The notes beneath the pieces are model-generated. The model was not told the DNA's origin. It did no database searches and was given only the letters and a program-made list of their open reading frames with translations. A stretch of 64,000 nucleotides of DNA, taken from positions 4,627,501 to 4,691,500 of the forward strand of contig NC_134681.1 in the NCBI RefSeq assembly GCF_024713945.1, read 5' to 3'. Position numbers and translations under genes: made by a program. Positions 23,611-35,152 of this stretch are shown here, piece after piece. The DNA comes from Dermatophagoides farinae (Eukaryota > Arthropoda > Arachnida > Sarcoptiformes > Pyroglyphidae). The stretch's first letter is position 1. Each line of letters opens with the position of its first letter.

Positions 23611-23818
23611 TTTTTTTCTGTGTATGATAACAAAATTTAATTCGATGTTTTTAAGGTTATATAGCCACGCTTCAATAATTGTGTGCTATATGGCTCATAT
23701 ATATGTATATATAATGTTGATGTTGATGTTGTTGTTTTCTTTTTTCTTTTTTCTTTTTGGACTTCAGCCATTTCGATCCCTTTCAACACTAGAAATTTTT
23801 GTTGAAAACACCCATTAA

Positions 23819-25219
23819 ATCATTTGCAAATATTGTTTATTTTTTTTCTCATTGAAACGTTCGGAAACGGATCCAATTATTGATTGTTCAAACGAAGAGC
23901 CAAAGATTTCAGTAACATCTTTGGCATCATCCAAATTATCAACAAATTCGTCCAATAATCATAAATCATTGAATGATATCTTTGATATCGAGCAGACAAC
24001 TGGTCATTCTATTTGTCTTGCAAATCAAACATTGGATTATTTAGTAAGAAATTTGGAATCAACCAATTTGAATGAAACAAACGCAAATAATAAAATTGAA
24101 TCTGGACATTGTAATCAACATTTAGCAAAAAAAATGAAAGATTATCAATTATCACGTCCAACATCAATGTTGTCTGGTACAACATTCGAAAATATAATGA
24201 AATTTCGAACATTAATCTATAATGATAATAATTATATGAATGACGATTCTGGTGATGAAACATCCGATGATAATTTAGATGATTTTATTGAATGTGATGA
24301 AGATTTACAACGTGTCAAACAATTGGATGAATTAATTGGATCATTACAGAATGTTTTATTTGAAACAGTCATACCAAATTCATATGTACAAATGGTAACA
24401 ACTGTGCCGAATGTTCGTGTATTAAAATCGAATGATCATATCGTTTCATTGCAAACATTCATCAGAAACAAGTTTGTATTATTTTTTTTCTGTAATTATA
24501 ATTCTAATAAAAAAAATTTTTTTTCCTCTCAGAAATACACCACGTGATGAATTCATATTTAATGCCGATCGTTTGGTAATTGAATTTATATTAATCAATA
24601 AATTTCTAATTTTAATCAATTTTTCTTCCTTAGATTCGTATTGTAATTGAAGAAGGTCTAAATCATTTACCATACACAACAAGATCGATTGAAACACCAA
24701 CCAGTGATCATTATGATGGTGTACAATTTCTTAAAATGAATTGTGGTGTATCAATTGTACGTAGTGGTGAAGCAATGGAAAAAGCATTACGTGATTGTTG
24801 TCGTTCAATACGTATTGGAAAAATTCTCATACAATCTGATGATGAAACACATCAAGCATCTGTTCTTTATAGTAAATTTCCGGCTGATTTACCATTACGA
24901 AAAGTTTTATTATTATATCCAATTATGGGCACTGGAAATACAGTGATCAAAGCGGTGAAAACATTGATTAAACATGGTGCTAAACAATCGAATATTATAT
25001 TGGTTAATCTATTCAGTACACCGGAAGGTTTGTTATATATTTATTTTAATCATCAAAAATTAATATTTCTATACATTAATCATTATCGTTCGATATTTTT
25101 CATTCATCATAGCTATACGATCAATTTGTACACGTTTTCATGAGATGATTGTACAAACAACCGAAGTTCATCCAGTGGTACCACATCATTTTGGACGAAA
25201 ATATTTTGGAACAGACTAA
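23819..25219 (+). CDS. UPRT: Uracil phosphoribosyltransferase homologue (UPRT), 5' end unresolved
   Basis: Exons: open from 23819 to 24471, then 24533-24575, 24634-25027 and 25113-25219, all joined in phase. The C-terminal domain has the animal UPRT signatures EFIFNADRLIRIVIEEGLN, GVSIVRSGEAMEKALRDCCR, SIRIGKILIQSDDET and TTEVHPVVPHHFGRKYFGTD, ending at the family's normal end. The PRPP-loop region reads YPIMGTGNTV; the Asp of the bacterial loop is Tyr, as in the human homologue, for which catalytic activity is doubtful. Family role: in active members, uracil plus PRPP to UMP (pyrimidine salvage). The first 200 residues are Ser/Asn/Asp-rich and variable. No in-frame ATG occurs before about 24132, so the true exon border lies in 23819-23910 and a first exon is missing, perhaps beyond the repeat island. 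Confidence 0.92.
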
Positions 25220-26593
25220 ACAACCAATAATTTAGATGCAAATTTAATTCTATTATTATCTGATTATGAAATCCATTTAATGAAATTGAATTTTGGAAAT
25301 AAAATGAAATTTTTTCAAATTTATATCAAAAAAAAAAACCACAGATAATTTCATCCGACATTTATCATCATCATTGGCCATAAACAATATTCTAATCAAT
25401 CGTTTGATCAAATCATGCATATCAAATTACCAATTGACTATTGATTAACCATCATCATCATCATTATGAATGAATCGATCGATCGATTGATCATCCACCC
25501 ATCCAAATACAATATCAACAACGTACGAAATCAACACAACAAACAAACAAACACACACACACATACACACGTTACAAACGATCAGAAGCATATCGGATTC
25601 AATTGATATATGCGATAAGATTAAAAGAGATCAATTGAATTTCTATTTCATTTCGATATAATCAATCAAAATAAATAGACAAATAATAATAAATACTCAA
25701 ATTAGAAAATCATCCAATCCAATATGATCACATAATTCATGATGATTTTATTGAGTGTAAAATATTGACAAATTGATTGAAAAAAAATAACCATGTTTTC
25801 ATTTAGTTTTTCCTAAAAAAAAACAATGTGATTGAGGAGGAAAAAAATGCTACAATATTTATTACGTAAATTTCAATTTTAAAAAAAATCAAAAAAATTT
25901 TTTTTCCGTTGTGAAAAAATTATTATTATTATTATTATAAAGTAAGTATAATGTTTGCAACTTTTTTTTCCACATTTTTCCATTGATTGTTAATCTATCT
26001 ATTATGGGTGTGTGAGAAATTTTTTTTTTCTCTCGCATTGGTCTCGTATCCGACCGATGTATAAACATAAACAACAACAATTTCATTATTAATACGTTCA
26101 AATCAAATAGATACTTGTTGATCGTATGATCAATTTCCTAACGTAAAAATTTTTATAACAACGACAATAACAACAGCATTTGATCCAAAATAACAATGGA
26201 TCAAGCAACAACAACAACAGAAAAATTGTTTGCATTGTAGCTTAAACCATAAGATATGATTCAATTTAATTTATTAACACACACACACAGACACTTAAAA
26301 AGAGGATATATTTCATACATCTTGATCTATCTTACATTTGTTTTTTGTCTTTTGTCATGGTTACATAGTGAGATAAAGAGATTCTTTCTTTTTTTCTATG
26401 TTTTTTTTTCATTTAGCCAATAAATTATCCACAAAAAAAAATAATTATTACAACGATCATCATCAAACATAATAATTCTACTATTATTAATAAGAATAAT
26501 AATCAAAAAATTCATACATGCAACATCAACAAAATTTTAAAAATACGAAATCATCATCATCATCATTATTTTTATTATTTGGAAAAAAATAAC
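25220..26593. other. Intergenic
   Basis: This holds the UPRT 3' UTR (AATAAA-type motif near 25297) and the 5' region of the MOLO1-like gene. Short (CA)n and (ATCG)n tracts occur. No coding sequence was recognised. Confidence 0.6.
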
Positions 26594-27701
26594 ATGAAAA
26601 TCATTAGCAATAGTAATTTGGTAACGCCATCTGATTATTATTTAATATTATCGAACACATCATCATCATCATCATTATTATTATTATTATTCAACAAGTA
26701 TAAATTTTTGGTCCTGTCGCTTATCTGGTTAACGTTATTATTGGCCACCAATGGCGATGAAGAAGCCGGTGGTGTTGCATATCAATATAGGCCAGATGAA
26801 TATCCATCATTGGTAAGTAATCCAAAATTATGTGCAGGAAGTTTTAGAAATCCACCTACTTCTGTTTGTGATCCGGATAATATAATCAAACCGGAAGATG
26901 GTAATAACATTTAATAATATATGTAGATTATCATTATATTCATATAATGTAAAATTATTTGATTGATTATAGCAAAAAAATTGGATCAATTAATCAATGA
27001 ACAACAGAATGAAACCGCTTGTCTATGTCCACCATGTTCAAATGAAAATCCAAATGGTTTATTAATCAAAATAGCATTGGTTCGATCGATAAATTTGGCA
27101 GCAAAGTAAATTTAAGCATTAAAATTTTGAATTTTCAATTCAATTTAATGGATATAAATATTTTTCTATTTTTCCCTATAGTCAAAGTATTGAAAAATCT
27201 GTTGAACAATTTGCCGATCGTACTAGATTAAAATGGAATCTAGCTAAAACTTGTCATCATGATGTATTAGTATTTGTGGCAATCACCTATAATAAAGTTG
27301 TCATTTCAATGGGTACTAAAGCTGAAAATGTGATTGGAATGAAAGAAGCACAAAATATCATTGAAAATACACAGAAACATTTTTCAAGAAATTATATTTA
27401 CGAAGGTTTAGATTCCATAGTATCATCGTTACAAAATCAAGCTCAAGAATATGATCCAAGATTAGATCGATTTAAATTACGACAAGGAAGTCTGTGGTTC
27501 ATAATTTTAGGTGCAATTCTTTTGATCATCATTGTCATTGTTGCTTATATACAACTAAAACGAGAAAAGAAAAATAAAACCAAATTGAAGAATCGAGATA
27601 TCAATTTATCTGACGAAAATTTGGAAAGACGAAATGCTATTGATTATAAAAAAGTTAATGATGATGATGATAAAAATACAAATCAACAATCATATGAATG
27701 A
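26594..27701 (+). CDS. MOLO1-like TPM-domain single-pass membrane protein
   Basis: Three exons (26594-26900, 26973-27105, 27182-27701) give 319 residues. An N-terminal hydrophobic stretch (about 38-51, FLVLSLIWLTLLLA) should be the signal sequence. The extracellular domain follows: YPSLVSNPKLCAGSFRNP, VCDPDNI, CLCPPCSNENP, RTRLKWNLAKTCHHDVLVFV, VVISMGTKAENVI. A TM helix (250-270, SLWFIILGAILLIIIVIVAYI) and a charged cytoplasmic tail end it. The CDPDNI motif, the TPM-type fold order and the C-terminal helix fit the family of nematode MOLO-1, an auxiliary protein that raises levamisole acetylcholine receptor activity. Whether the mite protein modulates a receptor is unknown. I chose the ATG at 26594; the frame is open upstream but has no earlier ATG. 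It converges with ASNSD1. Confidence 0.82.
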
Positions 27702-27738
27702 AAATATTATTCTGGACAAAAAACAAATAAAAAAAAAT

Positions 27739-29749
27739 CTATTTTTGATATGAATTATGACCTTTTAAACCAGCATTCTGATGTGATGTTATTTTTGATC
27801 CAAATTGTATGGCACGTTTTAGATTTTGACACGATTTTTGTAAGCCTAAATTTTGGGCAACTTTTCGTAATAGCCATTTTTCGCCATGACCACGTTCCAA
27901 ATATAGATTACATTTTTGCCATATTGGTAATGGATTGAGAAAATTCATGACTAATTCATCGAGATATGGAAATCTTGCTTCAATTGAATGATCAGCAGTA
28001 ATACGATCATCACGGCCAAGATTACGGCCAGAAATCCTTTCAATATCAACACGTATCTCATGTAATAATGATGTCCAGTTTCCTTTTTGAAATGCTTGAC
28101 GATGCCGTGAATAGCCACCAAGTTGTTCATCGGATCCCATTCCCAATAGGACAACACGTGCTGGACTTTTATACTCTACATGTTTCTTTTCATTTGGATT
28201 AGATAATAGAATGCCTTGACCACGTGTAGCGAACCAGATTGCCGAACCAATTGAATCATCCAAGACCGTCCAATTTGGATCGATCAAATGATGTATATGT
28301 TCTTTACGATATAATTCTAATTCATGATGATCGATATCAATTTGAACAAAATTCCATTGTCTTTTAGGACATAATTGACAAAGTTCATTCCAGGCATCGA
28401 TTCCAGTTTTACGATCCGATGCTTTAGGATCAAATGCTACATTTAATAGATCAATAGGTCGTATTTCAGGTTCAACAAATTGATCGGCTATTCGTGCCAA
28501 TACAGTTGAATCTAAACCACCGGAAAATAGAATGGCTAATGTTGAATGTGTACAATCAGTATTTTCATTAGAATGTAGCATACATTCTTTACAACGATTT
28601 TGATGATTTCTACATCGTGTTTTTATTGATTCAGATAGAACACGATGAAAATCATCACAAATTTTCATATCAATAACAAATCCTTCATTATTGAACAGGT
28701 TTGATGATTTCAATAATTGATCAATACTTTCTGAAGGAATTTCCGTATTTAACATCGATATAATTGGCATACGATGAATGTAATGATGATGACCATCAAT
28801 ATTAATGTCGAAACCAGCCAAAGTTTTTGGCCAATAAAATTGTCGTACATCTTGCCAGATTTGTTCCAATGACTTGTTTTTACTTATTTTAAAACAAAAA
28901 ATTCGATCAGATGGAATTTCTTCAAACTTCAATGTATTCCATATGGAATGATTTGCATTGAGATCATTATCGTTATTGAATAGTTGAGCAATCGATGTAA
29001 TTATTAAAAATTTATCTCGCCTAGAAAAAAAGTAATGATTCAATATTAATTATTTGTCAATGGAACCAAAAAAAAAAAAATAAATAATAATAATAATATA
29101 CGATTACGAAATTTACAGATTTTTATTCCAACATAATGAACGTCTACCAACTGGATCACGAGCCACCCATAATTGTTCGGTTGTTTGATTCCAAAAAGTC
29201 ATTGACCATGGACCATGAATAGATGAAAGTGTTTCCAGAACGACATTATCAACATTTTTATTGAATTTAGTTAACATAGAAAATAATACTTCCGTATCTG
29301 ATATTGAATCATCAATAGTTTTGAATTGATTATTATCATCAATTAAACGAAATATTTGGCCATTCCATTGTAAACATGACGAATTACCGTTATAATTCTC
29401 ATTATTATTATTACTATCATCACAATATGGTTGTCGACCTGAATTACTTTGACCACGTAAATGCAATACGGAACTTTCTAAATGAAATTGAAACAGATCA
29501 TGAATAAAATCAAATGATTGATGTTGATCCGGACCACGACGTTGAAGAAATCGGCGTATATTTGATCGATTAAATATCTAAACAGTGAAAAAAAGAACAA
29601 AAAAAAATTACTACAAACATCATGGTTTCAAATGTTTATATAATGGTATGTTTTTTTTATCGAAATTGAATAAAATAATTTATCAATTCATCACGAACAT
29701 TTGGATCTAGATCAGAACCTTCATTGATCACGAACAATATGCCGCACAT
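27739..29749 (-). CDS. ASNSD1: Asparagine synthetase domain-containing protein 1 homologue
   Basis: Exons 29699-29749, 29117-29577 and 27739-29020 join in phase to 597 residues. The N-terminus MCGILFVIN has Cys2, the Ntn glutaminase nucleophile, followed by RRGPD and VLHLRGQ, then DPVGRRSLCW. The C-terminal synthetase domain has the PP-loop LFSGGLDSTVLA (SGGLDST at 337-343), then DLLNVAFDP, LDDSIGSAIWFATRG, LGMGSDEQLGGYSRHR, GRNLGRDDR and EARFPYLDE. These match ASNSD1 rather than classic asparagine synthetase. Its biochemical role is unsettled. The donor after codon 17 (GTTCGT) is weak, but using it gives almost exactly the family's spacing to RRGPD. Its stop lies 37 bp from the MOLO1-like stop, so the 3' UTRs must overlap. 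Confidence 0.93.
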
Positions 29750-32700
29750 TATTCAATCATTTGAAAGGAAAAGAGAGAAAAAAAACGTGATCACTTTCCG
29801 ATGTACACACACATACAAACACAAATAAACAAAGATCACTTGAAACGAATGGATCGATTGTTGATGATCCAACCACGTTTGATGGATTTATTTTTAACTA
29901 TTTTTTTTCATATATAAAACACATGTTTTCATGGAACATTGAATTTTTACGCCATCTTGTGTTCAATGAATAAAAATCAAAATGATTTGAATCGAATCAT
30001 TTCATTTGGATTATTATCATCAAATTCTTATGATGATGTAACCAGAAAAACAAAACAAAAAAAATGACAATAACAGACTTTTGGGGGAATGAGAGAAGAA
30101 GAAGAAGAAAAAAAATCAAAATCAAATCGATTGATGATTATGACCATTTGCATAAGCTACAAATCCATAATGTTATTGTTGCTGCTACTGTTCATTTATT
30201 TATGTATCTGATAGTTTATTTACTTTTTTTTATTCATTCTCAAAACTACAACAACAAATTTGAACAATCAGAACAATGAACATCGCGATCAATCGATCGA
30301 TCGATCGATCGGGTAAAATGGCTATTAATCGCATCTGTTGTGTGTATGTGTGTCGTAACCGATAAATATAATATAGAGAGAGATGCATAGTAGATAAATT
30401 TATTTTCCACTATAGATTTTCAGTCTGTCGTATGCAGAAAATGTTTCACCAAGTTTATTTTATATTCGCTACATTGCATAATGTGAAAAAAAACATCAGA
30501 ATTCAACTATACAATTTATTTATATAAAATAGTTATCATCATCAAACATCAACATCATCATAAAATCATAATAATATGATCATTATTAACAATCATTTTT
30601 TTATGCATGTTATTGATAGAGAAAAAAAAGTGGTAAAAAAAATAGAAAAACTGGTTGCATGCATTCAACCAAACAAACACAAATTATTATTATTATTATT
30701 AAATCGATCGATCGATGATATTTTTTTCGTTGTTGTTGTTGTTGTTGTAATCCGATACACCACGATAAGATTTATGGCATCATCATCATCATCAGCAGCA
30801 GCAGTAGCAGTGTAGAGGAATAAAATTGTGAAACAGACCAAAAAAAAAAAAAATTCTGGATTCAGCTGATGTGAATAATTATCGTCATTCCAAATTTATT
30901 TTGTCATTCAATTCAAAGAGAGAAAGAGAAAAAATCTTGTAAGAATTGAAAAATAGAATCATTTCATTCATACGGAATAATAATGATTAGTATTGGAGAG
31001 CACGTACATGAGAAAAGATTAAATCAAAATGATGATATGGCTTAATCTTTTGCTTGTATTTTTGCTAATTTTAGCAATTGATTTGAATTTTTTTTCCCAC
31101 TTATTCTGGTCGATCTCAATGATTCTTTTCTTTTCTTTTTTTGTTTTGTTTTAAGTGGTATGAACTGAATGAACTGAATGAACTGAATGTGAATTCTGTG
31201 TTCATTTTTTAATGAACACAATTTATTATTTCAATGTAACCGCGTGTCAGTGTTCCAAGTGCGTGGATTCCATTTGGCATTTTTTTTTCTCTTGATGCAG
31301 AAAAAAAATTCACCATACACGATGCCAAAAGAATAAAATAAGTGAGAAAAAAATCAAACTGTAAAGAAGACAAAAAAAGTAGGCTGTCGAATTCTAGCAT
31401 TGAATTCTGGTTTATGGAAAATTTTTATTTTTTTTTATTTTTTTGTTGGAATGTAAGAAACTACAAATCGAATAACGAGAAAAAAAACGCCAGCTGGTTC
31501 ATCCACCAAAGAATTTATCCATTGAAAATCTCCGTCAATTCTGGCCATGATCCTCTGAATTGAATGAACCGATATCAGGAAAAAAAACCAAAGCCCAACA
31601 CGAACAAGTTTGAATTTTTTTTTCTCTTTTCATTGAGTGAATAAGTGAAATGCAAGAAAATACTGGAAAAAAAAACTTTGACGAAAAGTAGGAAAAAATT
31701 TTTCCCATTCCATCATCGTCATCATCATCATCATCATCCGGATTGTCGTTTATTATGGTCGAGGATAATTGTTGGATTGTTGGCGATTTTGAAACCCAAA
31801 CAAGCAAAGTAAAAAAAAAAGAAACAAAAAAATTCGATCCGAAAAAAGAGAGAAAAAAAATTGATACATCAGACGGATGGATTTTCTTTCACGCATAAAT
31901 CTTGGCTTTTTTTTCTGGTTCATAATCATCATCATCATCATCATCGTCGTTATTATTATTGTGAAATAGACAAAGAAATTTTGGTTTGGGGTAGAACATT
32001 GAAACAAAAGAAAAAAATTCTACGATGTGATTTATAAATACTATACTATATTACGATCAAATGATGTGATCACCAGCTGTCAAAATTATTAGCTTTTTTC
32101 TTTTTGCTTTCCATTCTTAATTCTATGTGTGGTCGTGTGAAACACACACACACACCCACACACCCAGACACAGACACATTGAAAAATTCCATGTTGAATT
32201 TGCAAGAAAAATGTGTATTTACTGGAGAAGCGAAAATTTTTTTTTTTTTTACAATACTTGAAACAATGGTTTTCTTCGAGTTTTTTTTCCACATTTTTCT
32301 TCATCTTGAGTATACAAGTTTCATAGAACAAATAGTAAATTGAATGAATTCGACCTTTTTTTTATAATAACAGTAACAATAACAACAACAACAACAACAA
32401 CATTAAGAATGTAATCGGAAAAAGACTTTATCGAAATCAATCGATTCTTGTGTGTGTGTTTGGCTTATTGGATGGGTGGATATCTATCTGTCAATCGATC
32501 GGTACATGTGATCGATCGATTCATAAAGTTAATAATTTTTTCCTCTCTTTCTTTTTCACTCTTCTTATTGGTTGTGTTTTTTTTTCTTCATTATTTACTG
32601 TTTCTGTCACATATAAATAAATTTTGTATAGATTCAAAAAAAAAACAAAAACAATTGATACTCATTGATATTGATCAAAGTGTTTCCGGTTCCTTTTAAA

Positions 32701-35152
32701 TGAGAGAGAAAGAGAGGGAGTTGGAAACAGAAACAATAATTGTACTAAAATGTCGTTTTGGTGTGAACAAATTGACACAACAGCAACGACAACAACAACA
32801 ACAGCAACAACAAAAATGAACACGTTTGAAATGGAAATAATAAAATGAAGGAAAATCCGATTAAAAAAAAAGATTAGTAATCATCATCATCATCATCATT
32901 GGGTGAATGGGTATTTTGATTCACAAACGAAATGAAAAGAAAAAGATGAAAGAAAAAAAAAATTCAATCCGAGGTCGATGAGGCATTTGATTTAATTTAA
33001 TCAATTTCGAAATTTTGTATATAAAAAGATCATCATCGTCATTATTATTATTGTATTGGTCGATTCAATTCCAATCAAAAAAAAAACTTTCTAAAAGTTA
33101 ATATTCAAACAATCCAAAAACACAAACACTAAATTGATTGGCTAGAAAATCAGCATTCTGATTTCTGATATTATTATTTGATGATGATGATGACGATCGA
33201 TTCGAAAAGAAAAAAAAACTTCTTATCATCAGCCATTGAAAAAAGCAAAAGAGAGAGAGAAAGAGAATGATATCCAACCAAGAGGAAAATTCCATCACAC
33301 CGCTTGTTTTTCTCGTATGATTTGAATTATAAATGGATCCAATTTTTTTTTCATTCGTTTCTTTTTCATCATTTTATTTTATTTGGCAATTCTTGTATTT
33401 GAAAAAAAAACATTAAAATGTTATTAAAAGATTTAAGATTACAATCGATACACCGCTTACAAACATTTCAATGTGCGTGTGTGTGTGTGAGTGTGTGTGT
33501 GTGTGTGTAATACATTGCAAAGGACGAAAGCGAAAAGAAAAAAAAAAGACTAGAATCGAATTGAGAATAGAAAATGGAATTAACTCGAGCCGACAAACAT
33601 GATGATGATGATGATGATTTTGAATTTGATTTTTTGTTTTTGCCATTCCAAGGACATTTTTTTTCCTATTCTGTAACCAATTTTCTTAGATATTGTGACA
33701 ATTCTTTTGGCAAATTTTTTTTCATGATTCTTCTTTATTTTTTTTATTTATAATGGGTCAATATTCACATTTGGTGGATTTTTTTATTATTATTCTAAAT
33801 AAACAAAATATATTACTGTATAGATATGTAATTTTATTATTTATTGATAATTTGATCCATTTATCACACCAAATATTTAGTCTATCATCGTCATCGTCAT
33901 CATCATCATCATAATCCATTACACACACACACACACACAGATACAATTAATGGCTTTATATAAAACACAAAAATAAACACATGTTACACAGACAATAAAA
34001 ATTCTAGTTCTACTCATTACATAGATATAGATGGATAGATAAATGTAGGAGTGTGAATAGAACCAAAAAAAAACATCAAAAATCGAACCTAAAATGTGAA
34101 ATATTTCCATTCTCTACCAATGTGTTAACGTCCATTATTTTTATTTTTATTTTTATTTTTTTTTTACTTCATTCAGCTTGATTGATGATGCTATAATTAT
34201 TCGATGACTTTTACTTTAATTTTTATTACATAGTAGTTGACTTGATGAAACAAAAAACATATCATCATCATCATCATCATCATCAATGTGGGCATCAACA
34301 GAATAAACTTGAAATGAAATTGGATTCTTTTACATTAGAACAGTTTGTGTCCATTGACCACAGTAGTAGTAGTTTGTTAGTTACAGTAATTTCCGGTATG
34401 CAGTGAGAAAAAGGAATGATTGAATTAAATTAAATTCATAATTACGGAAAAAAAACCTAGTGACCGGATTCAGAATTTGAAAATTTAAAAATGTGAAAAT
34501 TGACTTGAATATAACAAGAAAAACACACACTCACACATCTGGTTTGATTAATTATGTATAAACACGAAAAATATTTGTTTATATTCCACATCTAGAGTTA
34601 ATTAATGGATAAAAATTCACAAAAAAAATTCGAATTGGAAATGACAAAAAAAAATTTTCACCTGATGAAAAAAAAACTGAAATTTTTAAAAAAATTAAAA
34701 AATTTTTACCACCACCAATTCTAATGGCGAATTTCTCTTGTTCAGATAAAAACAACAACAGCAACGAAAATATTCCGGGCAATTCAAATATTCCTATTGG
34801 TTGATTACAATAGACACCCAAATTTTTTTGTGGGAGGAGACTAGTGAGAGAAAAAAATCCTCAGGTTTCTTTCAGCCCGTTTGTTTTCTAAGGATAAGAA
34901 TAGAATTATTCTGTTTGGGCGCCAAAAGAATACAAATAGATAATGACAATGAAATTCTTGTCATGCGCCAATAAAACTAAATCGGGCGCCATTTTAAAGC
35001 CGACAATAATTGGAAATATCCACAAAGATAGTTGAAAAAAAAGAATAAAATGGTCCCTAATGTCATAACCAATGTCACATTTATGTGTTTTGATATCAGT
35101 TCAAGGATCACTTTATTGTTTGTGTGTGTGTGCGTGTGTGTCTTAAAAAAAA
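29750..35152. other. Intergenic, 5.4 kb, low-complexity
   Basis: This lies between the divergent ASNSD1 (-) and CARP (+) starts. It consists of AT-rich sequence with (CA)n, (GTT)n, (CAT)n and AG-rich tracts. The open frames (for example 30576-30815, 32448-32699) translate these tracts and I do not accept them. I see no human-type ASNSD1 upstream ORF that I can support. Confidence 0.6.
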
